Shown one piece after another: positions 44,609 through 53,364 of a DNA stretch of 64,000 nucleotides. Both the position numbers and the translations under genes were made by a program. The first letter of the stretch is position 1; each line of letters opens with the position of its first letter. The stretch comes from Streptomyces griseocarneus (lineage in GTDB: Bacteria > Actinomycetota > Actinomycetes > Streptomycetales > Streptomycetaceae), in assembly GCA_003674045.1 (NCBI GenBank), contig PENC01000009.1, positions 124,001-188,000 on the forward strand, in the 5' to 3' direction. The notes under the pieces are model-generated. The model was not told the origin of the DNA, did no database searches, and was given only the letters and a program-made list of their open reading frames with translations.

Positions 44609-45724
44609 GTGACGGCCGACGTGGCAACCCACCGCAAGCCCAAGCAGCACCCACTCGCCAGCAGTACCGCGCGGACCGCCGCCACCCTCGCACTGGCGGG
44701 CGCCGCCACCGCCACCGCGTCCGTCGGCACGAGCCAGGCCGCCCCGCGCCCGATGGCCCGGCCGACCACGGCCGAGCTCCGCGACCGGGTCGACCGGTAC
44801 TTCCAGCAGGCGGAGGTCGCCACCGAGCGGTACAACGGCGCGAAGGAGAAGGCCAGGGCCGCCGAGTCGGCCATCGGCGGGCTCCAGGACGAGGCGGCCC
44901 GCAGGACGCAGCGGCTCAACGTCACCCGTGCCTCCCTGGGGAACGTGGCCACCGCGCAGTACCGCGAGGGCGGCGTCCCGGCGAGCATGCGGCTCCTGCT
45001 GACCTCCGCCCCGGAGCAGTACCTGGAGCGGGCCTCCCTGGCCGACCGGGCGGGCAGCCGCCAGGCCGTCGCCGTGAACCGGCTCCGCCACCAGCTGCGG
45101 GACGTCCAGCAGGTGCGCAGCACCGCCGACACCCGGCTCGCGGAGCTCAAGCGCCAGGAGACCTCGCTCGCGCGGAACAAACACACCATCGAGGTCCGGC
45201 TCAACGACGCCCGGCAGCTGCTGAACCGGATGCCCGCCCCCGTCCGCACGGCCGTGGAGCAGGGGAACGTGACCGCCGTCCCCGACCACGCCGTCAAGGC
45301 CGTGGCCCACAGCGCGGCACACACCGTGGCGCACACGGCCCACGCCGTCGCGGGAGCCGCCCTGCAGGCGCCCACGGAGCGCGCCGCGCGGGCCGTGGCC
45401 TACGCGTACTCCGCGCTGGGCAAGCCGTACGTCTGGGGGGCCACCGGGCCGTCGTCGTTCGACTGCTCCGGGCTGGCACAAGCGGCCTGGCAGGCGGCGG
45501 GCGTGTCGCTGCCGCGCACGACCTACACCCAGATCAACGCGGGCCGCCGGGTGGCACGCGGCAGCCTGGCCCCGGGAGACCTGGTGTTCTTCTACCCGGG
45601 CGTCAGCCACGTCGGCATCTACGTCGGCAACGGCCAGATGATCCACGCCCCCCACCCGGGCGCCCCGGTCCGCATCGCCCCGGTGGACGAGATGCCGTTC
45701 ATCGGCGCGGTACGTCCGGCATGA
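44609..45724 (+). CDS. NlpC/P60 peptidoglycan endopeptidase
   Basis: Secreted 371-residue cell-wall hydrolase. A long Arg/Thr-rich signal region (residues ~5-45, TARTAATLALAGAATATASV), a coiled-coil helical domain (FQQAEVATERYNGAKEKARA through LKRQETSLARNKHTIEVRLN), then the C40 cysteine peptidase: AVAYAYSALGKPYVWGATGP, catalytic Cys in FDCSGL, His in VSHVGIYVG and polar third residue in IHAPHPG. This RipA/Iap-like layout cleaves D-Glu-mDAP links. GTG 44609 is preferred over GTG 44597 because of the strong GGAAGGA just upstream. Convergent with the esterase gene. Confidence 0.9.
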   Translation: MTADVATHRKPKQHPLASSTARTAATLALAGAATATASVGTSQAAPRPMARPTTAELRDRVDRYFQQAEVATERYNGAKEKARAAESAIGGLQDEAARRTQRLNVTRASLGNVATAQYREGGVPASMRLLLTSAPEQYLERASLADRAGSRQAVAVNRLRHQLRDVQQVRSTADTRLAELKRQETSLARNKHTIEVRLNDARQLLNRMPAPVRTAVEQGNVTAVPDHAVKAVAHSAAHTVAHTAHAVAGAALQAPTERAARAVAYAYSALGKPYVWGATGPSSFDCSGLAQAAWQAAGVSLPRTTYTQINAGRRVARGSLAPGDLVFFYPGVSHVGIYVGNGQMIHAPHPGAPVRIAPVDEMPFIGAVRPA

Positions 45725-45749
45725 GCCCCGGGCGCCCGGCCGCGACCGC

Positions 45750-46865
45750 TCAGTACCGCAACCGCTTCGTCAGCCAGCGGAAGACGTCCGGCACCTGCCG
45801 CTCCCACACGGCCGTGCCATGACCACCCGCACCGGCCGGGATCTTGACGACGTCCACCGTGGTGGGCGCCTTCGCCGACTCCTTGATCGCCATGCCGCCC
45901 TCATAGCCGTCACCCTCCGCGCCGGAGATGAACAGCGCGACGTCCGGCGGGGTCTTGGCGCGCTGGAGCATCTTCCAGGGGTTGTTCTCGTCACGCAGCT
46001 CGGGCGTCCTGGCGGTCAGGGAGGCGGGCTCCGCGCCGGGGTCGTTGTAGCCGGAGAGGCTGACGCCCGCGTGGTAGCGGTCCGGGTGGGCGACGGCCAG
46101 CCTGGCGGCGCAGTGCGCACCCGCCGAGTAGCCCGCGACGGCCCAGCCCTCGGGCTTGACCTCCGCCCGGAAGTTGTCGACGACCATCTTGCGGACGTCG
46201 ACGCTCAGCCAGGTGTCGGCGTTGACCTTGCCGGGGATGTTGGCGCAGCCGCTGTCCACGTCGCCGAGGAGGGTCGTACGGGGCGCCACGATGATGAACG
46301 GCGCGACCTCGCCCTTCTCCATCAGCGGCTTGAGCTGCGTATTGACGTTCAGGGAGCCGAACCACGCCTTCGCGGAGCCGGGGAAGCCGGGCAGCACCTC
46401 CACGACGGGGAAGGTCCGGTCCCGGTACCTGGGGTCGTCGTACTGCGGCGGCAGCCAGACGTAGACCTCGCCCTCCACCCCGGATATCCGGCCCTTGAGC
46501 TGGGTCTGCCGCACCCCGGCGCCCATGCGCTTGTCCGACACCGGCTCGAACTTCTGGAGCACCTTGGGCTCGTTCTCGACCGACCTGCCGCCCTTGCCGT
46601 CCGGCCCGAGGTCGGCGACCGCCGTGACGTGGTTGCCGGTGCCCAGGAGGTCGGCCCAGGTGTCGAAGAGACCGTTGGCGTTGTTGACGATCACGAAGAC
46701 CAGCGTGACCGCGGTGACCTGCGCGAACAGCAGCATGACAAAACGGGTGGCATGCCGCACGATCTTCGGTCCGCGGACCCTGGCCCAGAGGGCCATCGGC
46801 AGGGCGAGGGCCACCACGACCAGCGCGATCGTGGTGAGGAGGAAGGGCGTCCCCGTCAGGCTCAT
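45750..46865 (-). CDS. Esterase of the alpha/beta-hydrolase (esterase D / antigen 85-like) family
   Basis: A 371-residue protein with two N-terminal membrane helices (FLLTTIALVVVALALPMALW, FVMLLFAQVTAVTLVFVIV) and an external alpha/beta-hydrolase domain: FPVVEVLPGFPGSAKAWF (oxyanion), nucleophile GYSAGAH, an acidic DGYEGGM loop and GGHGTAVWERQVPDVFRWL with the catalytic His. Actinobacterial members are related to mycolyl- and O-acyl-transferases, so the substrate may be a wall glycolipid, but this is inference. ATG 46865 has GGAAG upstream. Terminates against the convergent NlpC/P60 gene 25 bases away. Confidence 0.83.
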   Translation of the reverse strand: MSLTGTPFLLTTIALVVVALALPMALWARVRGPKIVRHATRFVMLLFAQVTAVTLVFVIVNNANGLFDTWADLLGTGNHVTAVADLGPDGKGGRSVENEPKVLQKFEPVSDKRMGAGVRQTQLKGRISGVEGEVYVWLPPQYDDPRYRDRTFPVVEVLPGFPGSAKAWFGSLNVNTQLKPLMEKGEVAPFIIVAPRTTLLGDVDSGCANIPGKVNADTWLSVDVRKMVVDNFRAEVKPEGWAVAGYSAGAHCAARLAVAHPDRYHAGVSLSGYNDPGAEPASLTARTPELRDENNPWKMLQRAKTPPDVALFISGAEGDGYEGGMAIKESAKAPTTVDVVKIPAGAGGHGTAVWERQVPDVFRWLTKRLRY

Positions 46866-46981
46866 CGGCTTCCGTTCCGGATCTCGTGGACCCGTCCCGG
46901 GCCCCGGCCCTTTCGGAAATGAGAGCCGCTCGTCCGTTGTAGATGCCCGACGGGGCACGACGGTTCCGGTGAAGTCCAGCG

Positions 46982-47040
46982 CCGCGCCCCGTAAGGGGCG
47001 CGGGGAACTGCGCGACAAGCCCCCACCGGCCCGCAGCCGC
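46982..47040 (+). repeat. Dispersed repeat, unit B with short tail
   Basis: CCGCGCCCCGTAAGGGGCGC, GGGGAACTGCGCG, ACAAGCCCCCACCGGCCCGC. Core matches copies at 25200, 31549 and 35866. Intergenic, between the response-regulator stop and the esterase start. Confidence 0.82.
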
Positions 47041-47081
47041 AGGACTACGGACCCCGGCAGATGCTCAGGCGCAACGCAACA

Positions 47082-47765
47082 TCAGACCAGCCGCCGAGCC
47101 GTCGCCCAACGGGTCAGCTCATGCCGGTTCGACAGCTGAAGCTTCCGCAGCACAGCCGACACATGCGACTCCACCGTCTTCACCGAGATGAAGAGCTGCT
47201 TGGCGATCTCCTTGTACGCGTAGCCGCGGGCGATCAGCCGCAGCACCTCGCGCTCGCGCTGGGTGAGGCGGTCCAGGTCCTCGTCGACCGGCGGGGCGTC
47301 CGTGGAGGCGAAGGCGTCCAGCACGAAGCCGGCCAGCCGGGGCGAGAAGACGGCGTCGCCGTCCCTCACCCGGAAGATCGCGTCGACGAGGTCGGTGCCG
47401 GTGATGGTCTTGGTGACATAGCCGCGGGCGCCGCCGCGGATGACGCCGATGACGTCCTCGGCGGCGTCCGAGACGGAGAGGGCGAGGAAACGCACCGGCC
47501 GCTCGGGGTCGGCCATCAGGGGCGCGCTGCGGCGCAGCACCTCCACCCCGCCGCCGCCGGGGAGGTGGACGTCGAGGAGGACGACCTCGGGGCGGGTCGC
47601 GGTGATGACGGTGATCGCCTGGTCGACGTCGGCGGCCTCGCCGACGACCTCGACACCGGTGCGTTCCGTGGCCCCGATCTCCGCCTGCACCCCGGTCCGG
47701 AACATCCGGTGGTCGTCCACCAGCACGACCCGTACATGGCGCTCCGCCGTCTCTTCGGTCGTCAT
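47082..47765 (-). CDS. NarL/LuxR-type response regulator
   Basis: Response regulator of 227 residues. The receiver shows the acidic pair in VVLVDDHRMFRTGV, phospho-acceptor Asp in EVVLLDVHLPGGGG, Ser/Thr in FLALSVSDAAED and Lys in GYVTKTITG. The LuxR-type HTH is LTQREREVLRLIARGYAYKE with KTVESHVSAVLRKLQLSNRH. Its ATG overlaps the sensor kinase stop (ATGA), so kinase and regulator form one system. Targets unknown; with PspC-domain proteins nearby a cell-envelope stress role is likely. Confidence 0.95.
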   Translation of the reverse strand: MTTEETAERHVRVVLVDDHRMFRTGVQAEIGATERTGVEVVGEAADVDQAITVITATRPEVVLLDVHLPGGGGVEVLRRSAPLMADPERPVRFLALSVSDAAEDVIGVIRGGARGYVTKTITGTDLVDAIFRVRDGDAVFSPRLAGFVLDAFASTDAPPVDEDLDRLTQREREVLRLIARGYAYKEIAKQLFISVKTVESHVSAVLRKLQLSNRHELTRWATARRLV

Positions 47766-49033
47766 GCCGTCTTCTCCGCCCTCTCCATTTCCAGCTCCAC
47801 TTCGGTTCCCCCACCGGGCACGGAGCGCAGCCGCGCCGTACCGCCGTTGCGCTGCATCCTGCCGATGATCGACTCGCGGACGCCCATCCGGTCGCCCGGC
47901 ACCGCGTCCAGGTCGAAGCCCGGTCCGCGGTCGCGCACCGAGACGAAGACCGTACGCCCCTCGACCTCGGCGTAGACCTGGACGGCGCCGCCCTCGCCAC
48001 CGTACTTGGCCGCGTTGACCATGGCTTCACGAGCGGCCTGCATCTGTGCGCCCAGCCGCTCGTCGAGGGGGCAGTCGCCGACGACCACGACCTCGATCGG
48101 CACGCCGTGGTAGTCCTCGACCTCGGCGGCGGCGGCCTTGACGACCTCGGCGAGGGTGGCGGGCTCCTCCGCCTCGTCCTTCCCGCGCCCCTCCGGCCGG
48201 TACAGCCAGGCACGCAGCTCGCGTTCCTGGGCCCGCGCGAGGCGGGCGACCTCGCGGGCGTCCTCGGCGTTCCGCTGGATCAGGGTGAGGGTGTGCAGGA
48301 CGGAGTCGTGGACGTGCGCGGCCACCTCGGCCCGTTCCTGCGCCCGGATGCGCATGGTGCGCTCGGCGGAGAGGTCCTGCGTCATCCGTACCACCGAGGG
48401 GCCCGCGAGCAGCGCTATGCCGACGAGGACGGCCAGGGCCGCCTGGAGGACCGTGCCCAGGTGTTCGGCGGAGCCCTGGAGGACCACGATGCCGGTCACA
48501 CCGACACCGGTGAGGGCGACGCCCGCCGCGCCGCGCGCGAAAGGCAGGACGCGCTTGCTGCGGCCGACCTCCATCCAGTGGGCACGCCGGGCGTTGTCCG
48601 CCTGCCGCCATACGAGGGCGACGCCCGCGCCGACCAGCAGCATGGGCCAGATGTAGGCGTTGGCGCGGCCCAGGTGGAGGTTGTCGGCGAAGACGGCGGC
48701 GCCTATGACGAACGCCATCAGCGCGAAGACCTGGCCGCGGTCGGGCTTGCGGGCGAAGAGACCGCGGCGCCCGTCGGCGTCGTGCTCGACGGGGGCCGGG
48801 CGCGGTGTGTCGACGCCGCCGACGCCGAGGGGCACCACGAACCAGAAGACGGCGTAGAGCACGGCTCCCATGCCCTGGGCCATCAGCAGGGCCAGGAAGA
48901 CGATGCGCACCCAGGAGACCGGGACGCCCAGGTGCCCGGCGAGGCCGCGCGCCACGCCGCCGAGCATCCGCCCTTCGGCGCTGCGATAGAGCTTGCGCAG
49001 GGGGCGGTCGTCGGGCGTGGTCGCGGTCGTCAT
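47762..49033 (-). CDS. PspC-domain sensor histidine kinase (DesK/LiaS-like)
   Basis: A 423-residue membrane kinase. An N-terminal PspC domain (KLYRSAEGRMLGGVARGLAG, then VSWVRIVFLALLMAQGMGAV) is followed by more membrane helices (FALMAFVIGAAVF, AYIWPMLLVGAGVALVW, GVALTGVGVTGIVVL, LAVLVGIALLAG). The dimerisation helix holds the phospho-His in VAAHVHDSVLHTLTLIQRNA; the HATPase has REAMVNAAKYGGEG (N box), VRDRGPGFDLDAV (G1), GVRESIIGRMQRNGGTARL and GGGTEVELEME. PspC sensors of this type respond to envelope stress. ATG 49033 starts TTATTPDDRPLRKLY. Paired with the regulator at 47082. Confidence 0.93.
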   Translation of the reverse strand: MTTATTPDDRPLRKLYRSAEGRMLGGVARGLAGHLGVPVSWVRIVFLALLMAQGMGAVLYAVFWFVVPLGVGGVDTPRPAPVEHDADGRRGLFARKPDRGQVFALMAFVIGAAVFADNLHLGRANAYIWPMLLVGAGVALVWRQADNARRAHWMEVGRSKRVLPFARGAAGVALTGVGVTGIVVLQGSAEHLGTVLQAALAVLVGIALLAGPSVVRMTQDLSAERTMRIRAQERAEVAAHVHDSVLHTLTLIQRNAEDAREVARLARAQERELRAWLYRPEGRGKDEAEEPATLAEVVKAAAAEVEDYHGVPIEVVVVGDCPLDERLGAQMQAAREAMVNAAKYGGEGGAVQVYAEVEGRTVFVSVRDRGPGFDLDAVPGDRMGVRESIIGRMQRNGGTARLRSVPGGGTEVELEMERAEKTA

Positions 49034-49158
49034 GATCCGATCGTCACATGTCGCGACCCGTCGGCACATCAGGGGCGACCCTGACAGCACCCGGGGTTCT
49101 CCGGTCCGGGCCCCGATACGCGTCGGGGTCGGGGGCGGGGCCGGCTCCGGATCCGGGG

Positions 49159-50922
49159 TCAGGGCTTGACGCGGAAGCCGTCGCAGGCCGCGTCGAAGAC
49201 GGGCCGGTACCGGTCCCAGTCCGCGGAGGGCGCGGAGAGGTAGATCGCGTACTCCTTCCCGCCTTCCTTCCCGAACCCGAGGTCGACCGCCCGGTACTCG
49301 CGGGCCCGCCCCTTCCACTTGTACTGCCAGAGCGCGGCGGACTCCCCGCGGTACTTCGTCTCCTGCATCCGCTCCATCTCGTAGGTGCTCTCCTGCTTCT
49401 TGACCTGCGCCTCGACGTCCTTGAAGTGCTGGAGGTGATCGCCGCTCGCGAAGGGGAGCACATTGACCTTGAGGCCGACCCTGCCGGTGGCGTCGATGTA
49501 GTTGACCTCCTCGGACGACTTCGCCTGCCGCGTCCAGCCGTTCGGCACGGGGACGGAGAAGCCCATGGCCTGCTCCTCCGCCAGGCGGTAGCCCGGCGGC
49601 AGGGGCGGCAGGGAGGGCGCGACGGACGCGGCGAGATCCGGGCTCGCCGAGGCCCGGGGCTTGTCGGCGGTCGCGTCCTTCTCCGAGGTGTCACTGGCCA
49701 CGGTCTTTGTGCCCGTCCCCTTGCCGCCGTCCTGGAGGACGACGAAGAGACCGCCCGCGATCCCGGCCGCGACGACCACGGCCACCGCGCTCCACAGCAG
49801 CGGCCCCCGCCGCTTACGGCCGCCTTCCACGGGACCGGCCGCGGCCTCCGGGGCAGTGGTGGCGGCCGTGGCGGCCGCAGCGGCCACAGTGCCGACGGGT
49901 GCCGCGACCGGCACGGTCCCGCGGGCCGTCCCGGCCCTGCGAATCGTTTCTGCGGTGTCCTCCCGGCGCTCTTCCGCACGGGCGACGGCCGTCTCCCCGT
50001 AAGGGTCGTGGACGGGGGCGGCGGGCATGTCCGTCAATTCCGCTGCCCGTATATGCGCGGTGTCGGGCTCCGCCGCGGGCTCCCGCAGGATCTGTTCGAC
50101 CAGTTCGGCCGGGGGCCGCAGCGCGGGGTCCTTGGCCAGCAGGGTCTCGATCAGCTTGGTGAGCGGCCCCGCGCCACGGGGCGGCTCCAGCGGATCCATG
50201 ACGGTCGCGTACGCCGTCTCGACCGCGGTGTCCTTGCGGAACGGCGGCCGCCCCTCCAGCGCCTGGTAGAGGGTGGCGCCCAGGGCCCACAGGTCGGAGG
50301 CGGGGCCGGGCCTGGCCCCCTTGACCCGCTCGGGGGCGATGTAGTCGATCGAGCCGACCATCTCACCCGTCTTGGTCAGCGTGGACGTGCCGGTGGAACG
50401 GGCGATGCCGAAGTCGGTGAGGACGACCCGCCCGTCGTCGCCGAGCAGGACGTTGCCGGGCTTGACGTCCCGGTGCAGCACCCCTGCCGCGTGGGCGGCG
50501 CGCAGCGCGGCGATCATGCCGCGCCCGACGCGGGCCGCCTCCTCGGGCTCGATCGTGCCGAGCTTGAGGACGTCGGCGAGCGTCGTCGACGGCACGTACT
50601 CCATGACGATGCAGGGCAGGCCGCGGTCCTCGACGACGTCGTGGACGACCACCACGTTGGGATGGGTGATCCGGGCGGCGCTGCGGGCCTCCCGGCGGGT
50701 GCGCTCGTAGAGGGTGGCGAGCTCCTCCTCGTCCAGGTAGGGCGAGACGCGGAGCTGCTTGAGGGCGACCTGACGGTCCAGCAGGGAGTCCTCGGCACGC
50801 CATACGGTGCCCATGCCGCCGCGGCCTATCAGCTCCAGGAGGCGGTACCGGCCTGCGACCAGCCTGCCGCGGTCCGACCGCGGCTCCGGCGCCGCCGCGG
50901 ACCCGGACACTGACTCAGTCAC
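49159..50922 (-). CDS. Membrane Ser/Thr protein kinase (PknB-type) with extracellular domain
   Basis: A 587-residue kinase. Catalytic domain ~25-290: P-loop YRLLELIGRGGMGTVWRAED, VALKQLRVSP (Lys), HRDVKPGNVLL (Asp ~153), DFGIARSTGT (~170), APE in YIAPERV. A linker with Ala/Pro/Glu, one membrane helix (PLLWSAVAVVVAAGIAGGLF, ~377), a Ser/Pro segment, then a ~150-residue extracellular domain (YRLAEEQAMGFSVPVPNGW to CDGFRVKP) instead of PASTA repeats. That end resembles the outer domain of 11590-12543. GTG 50922 is set by GGAGGGG just upstream. It is divergent from a PspC/LiaF-like protein gene. Confidence 0.93.
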   Translation of the reverse strand: MTESVSGSAAAPEPRSDRGRLVAGRYRLLELIGRGGMGTVWRAEDSLLDRQVALKQLRVSPYLDEEELATLYERTRREARSAARITHPNVVVVHDVVEDRGLPCIVMEYVPSTTLADVLKLGTIEPEEAARVGRGMIAALRAAHAAGVLHRDVKPGNVLLGDDGRVVLTDFGIARSTGTSTLTKTGEMVGSIDYIAPERVKGARPGPASDLWALGATLYQALEGRPPFRKDTAVETAYATVMDPLEPPRGAGPLTKLIETLLAKDPALRPPAELVEQILREPAAEPDTAHIRAAELTDMPAAPVHDPYGETAVARAEERREDTAETIRRAGTARGTVPVAAPVGTVAAAAATAATTAPEAAAGPVEGGRKRRGPLLWSAVAVVVAAGIAGGLFVVLQDGGKGTGTKTVASDTSEKDATADKPRASASPDLAASVAPSLPPLPPGYRLAEEQAMGFSVPVPNGWTRQAKSSEEVNYIDATGRVGLKVNVLPFASGDHLQHFKDVEAQVKKQESTYEMERMQETKYRGESAALWQYKWKGRAREYRAVDLGFGKEGGKEYAIYLSAPSADWDRYRPVFDAACDGFRVKP

Positions 50923-51056
50923 CGTGCACCCCTCCGGTTGCCCCCACAGGTGTTCGCTGCGCCACGATATCCGGCACCTTCTCAGGGGCGATCTCAGGGA
51001 ACGGCCAGGGTTGTCAGGTGTGCCGAAAGCGCGTTCCGGTTGACACCATGTCCTGT

Positions 51057-52358
51057 ATGACCGACACACCCACCACCGAGGACGCGCAGCAGGGCGGCGC
51101 GGTTCACGGCACCTTGCCGGACGCCCGGCCACCGTTGCGCCGCAGCCGTGAGCACAAGGTGGTCGCGGGCCTGTGCGGTGGTCTCGGCCGCTGCTTCGAT
51201 CTCGACCCCGTCATCTTCCGCGTGGTGCTGGGTGTGCTCGCGGCCACCGGTGGCCTGGGCCTGATCCTCTACGGCTTCGCGTGGCTGCTGATCCCGATGG
51301 AGGGCGAGGAGGAGAACGAGGCCCGGCGGATGCTGTCGGGCCGCGTCGAGGGCCCGGCGCTGACGGCCGCGCTGTGCGCTCTCGTCGGCTGCGGGCTGTT
51401 CCTCTCGATGCTCAACAACGGCTCGGTGATGGCCTTCGCCCTGATGCTGACGATAGCCACGGCGGGGGCTGCCTACTGGTCGAGCCACCGGCCGGAGGCC
51501 GAGGAGGCCGCCGCCACCGCGCAGAAGCCCCAGAAGACGATGGAGGCCCCCCCGGAGACCAAGGCCCCGCCCGCCCCCGGCACCCCGTCCTGGTGGCGCG
51601 ACCCCATCGTCAAGGACGGCACCACCGGCCCCGTGAGCACGACGACCGGCTATCTGTGGGGTCCGGACTACGCCCCGTACGACCGGGAGGTCGCCAAGCG
51701 CACCCGCTCCCGCCCGGTCCGCCAGAGCCGTGCCCTCGGCGGCTGGACGTTCCTGCTGGCGGTCCTCGCCTGCGCGCTCGGCACCGGGCTCTCCTGGCAC
51801 CGGCAGCCGCTGGCCACCAGCCTGGAGATCGGTCTCGCCTGTGCCCTGGGCGTCTTCGGCCTCGGCATGATCGTCAGCTCGCTGTACGGGCGCACCGGCG
51901 GCGGCACCCGCTTCGCGGCCGTGCTGACGGCGGCCCTGCTGGTGGGAGCCGCGGCGCTGCCCAAGTCGGTCACCACCCAGTGGACGCGGACGACCTGGCA
52001 CCCGGCGAGCGCGGCCGCCGTGCAGGACACCACCTTCCGGGTCGGCAGCGGTGTGGGCGTGCTCGATCTGACGACGCTTCAGTGGCCCAAGGACACCCCG
52101 GTCCGCACGGCCGCCGAGGCCGGGGCCGGCCGGCTCCGGCTCGTCGTCCCCGAGGACGTCACCACGAAGCTCACCATCGACGTGGGCGTCGGTGACATCC
52201 AGCTCCCCGGCGAGGGGCGCGACGACGTCCAGATCAGGCCGGGCCAGAAGCAGCACCTGACCCTGGAGCCCCGCGTCGGGCAGACCTCGCGCGGCACCCT
52301 GGAGATCCGGTTGAAGGTCGGCATCGGCCAGGTGGAGGTGGACCGTGCGCAGGCATGA
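51057..52358 (+). CDS. PspC-domain protein with LiaF-like C-terminus
   Basis: A 433-residue membrane protein. PspC domain at 22-85 (LRRSREHKVVAGLCGGLGRC, DLDPVIFRVVLGVLAATGGL), several membrane helices (ALTAALCALVGCGLFLSML, WTFLLAVLACALGTGLSW, IGLACALGVFGLGMIVSSLY), and a C-terminal LiaF/cell-wall-antibiotic-response-like beta domain (GAGRLRLVVPEDVTTKLTID, VGVGDIQLPG, EIRLKVGIGQVEVDR) facing outside. Such proteins sense or brake envelope-stress kinases. ATG 51057 is used; ATG 51048 would add three residues. Overlaps the next gene by 14 bases, and is divergent from the Ser/Thr kinase. Confidence 0.88.
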   Translation: MTDTPTTEDAQQGGAVHGTLPDARPPLRRSREHKVVAGLCGGLGRCFDLDPVIFRVVLGVLAATGGLGLILYGFAWLLIPMEGEEENEARRMLSGRVEGPALTAALCALVGCGLFLSMLNNGSVMAFALMLTIATAGAAYWSSHRPEAEEAAATAQKPQKTMEAPPETKAPPAPGTPSWWRDPIVKDGTTGPVSTTTGYLWGPDYAPYDREVAKRTRSRPVRQSRALGGWTFLLAVLACALGTGLSWHRQPLATSLEIGLACALGVFGLGMIVSSLYGRTGGGTRFAAVLTAALLVGAAALPKSVTTQWTRTTWHPASAAAVQDTTFRVGSGVGVLDLTTLQWPKDTPVRTAAEAGAGRLRLVVPEDVTTKLTIDVGVGDIQLPGEGRDDVQIRPGQKQHLTLEPRVGQTSRGTLEIRLKVGIGQVEVDRAQA

Positions 52359-52584
52359 ATTCGAGCCGGGCAAGTTCGTCGTCGGACTGGTGCTGCTGGG
52401 CGGGTGTCTCGCCTATCTCGCCGCCGCGCGCGGCTCCGTCCACTTCCCCTCCTATGTGCTGCTGCCCGCTCTGGGCATCGGCTTCTGCGTGGCCGGCGTG
52501 GCCTCCGCCCTCGCCCTGCTGGTGCGCCGCCGCCGGGCCCGCAACGGCGACCCCGCCGGGCCGCTCGACCACGGCGGCCGCTGA
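52345..52584 (+). CDS. Small two-helix membrane protein
   Basis: A 79-residue protein of two helices (EPGKFVVGLVLLGGCLAYLA, VLLPALGIGFCVAGVASALA) with a basic C-terminal end (VRRRRARNGD). It starts at GTG 52345, inside the 3' end of the PspC/LiaF-like gene (14-base overlap), so the two are translated together and it may be a subunit of the same envelope sensor. No family name that I recognise. Confidence 0.72.
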   Translation: MRRHEFEPGKFVVGLVLLGGCLAYLAAARGSVHFPSYVLLPALGIGFCVAGVASALALLVRRRRARNGDPAGPLDHGGR

Positions 52585-52663
52585 CGCCGCGCTCCGCGCG
52601 ATCGACCTTGCGCCCGGCCGTCTCCATGTAACCGGCCCCGCGTGACCGGCCCCGCGTGACGGT

Positions 52664-53185
52664 TCAGGCGTAGCGCCTGCGCCGCCGCGCGGGGCCGCCG
52701 CGTATCGCGTCGACCGAGAGACAGGGCGCGCCCGCGAGGATCAAAGGGAGCCAGGCCATCAGATAGGCCAGGTCGTTGCCGTAGTAGTAGGGCGTGGACG
52801 ACCAGCTCACCGTCAGCCACAGGCTCAGGGAGATCAGCGCGCCGCCCACGGCCGCGACCCTGGCGAACACGCCGAGGAGGGTGCCCAGGCCGACCGCCAG
52901 CTCGCCGAGGGCTATCGCCCAGCCGAAGCCGACCGGACTCTTCAGCGCGAGGTCGACCAGGGCGGGCACCGCGCTGGAGTCCCGCACCGAGCGCATCAGC
53001 TCGCCGAGGGAGCCCGGCCCGTCGCTCGCGAGGAAGGACGAGTCGGTGAGCTTGTCGAGCCCGGCGTAGACGAAGGTGACGCCGAGGAAGATCCGCAGTG
53101 GCAGCAGCGCGTACCGGGAGAGCGTCGGCCGTTGCCGGTCCACGCCCGAACCCACCGCTTCCCCACGCCCCAGGAGTGTCATCAC
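52664..53185 (-). CDS. DoxX-family membrane protein
   Basis: A 173-residue four-helix protein of the DoxX/SURF4-like family: ALLPLRIFLGVTFVYAGLDK (the family start), FGWAIALGELAVGLGTLLGV with the conserved Glu, GALISLSLWLTVSW, and YLMAWLPLILAGAPCLSVDA. Actinobacterial DoxX proteins are linked to redox homeostasis and terpenoid or sugar-quinone metabolism, but the role here is unknown. Two start codons in tandem (ATGATG at 53185 and 53182). The gene is downstream of a pair of DnaA-like boxes. Confidence 0.85.
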   Translation of the reverse strand: MMTLLGRGEAVGSGVDRQRPTLSRYALLPLRIFLGVTFVYAGLDKLTDSSFLASDGPGSLGELMRSVRDSSAVPALVDLALKSPVGFGWAIALGELAVGLGTLLGVFARVAAVGGALISLSLWLTVSWSSTPYYYGNDLAYLMAWLPLILAGAPCLSVDAIRGGPARRRRRYA

Positions 53186-53258
53186 CGGTCTCCGCCTCTC
53201 GGCCTCTCGTCGCTCGCCTCCTCCGACGATACGTACGAAAGGCCGTCCGCGTTCACCC

Positions 53259-53282
53259 CTGTGGATAACCTGCCTGTGGAAA
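53259..53282 (+). promoter_or_regulatory. Two DnaA-box-like sequences
   Basis: TGTGGATAA (53259-53267), the perfect complement of TTATCCACA, and TGTGGAAAA (53274-53282), one base off, in the same orientation with 6 bases between. Located between DoxX and the L,D-transpeptidase stop. May be a chance cluster or a DnaA-titrating/regulated site. Confidence 0.4.
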
Positions 53283-53364
53283 ACCCGCCCGGCTCAGCCC
53301 GTGGGCGCCGGGCCCCCGGCCGCTCGGCCGGCAGACTCGGGTCGGCAGTCCGGCCGGTCGCCGC

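Noticed and set aside
51011..51035. TTGTCAGGTG before the PspC/LiaF gene as a PafBC site
   Set aside because: Extra base in the box and no TAG..T at the right distance.
52630..52662. Direct repeat ACCGGCCCCGCGTG twice in the convergent gap
   Set aside because: Only two short copies; too little to call an element.
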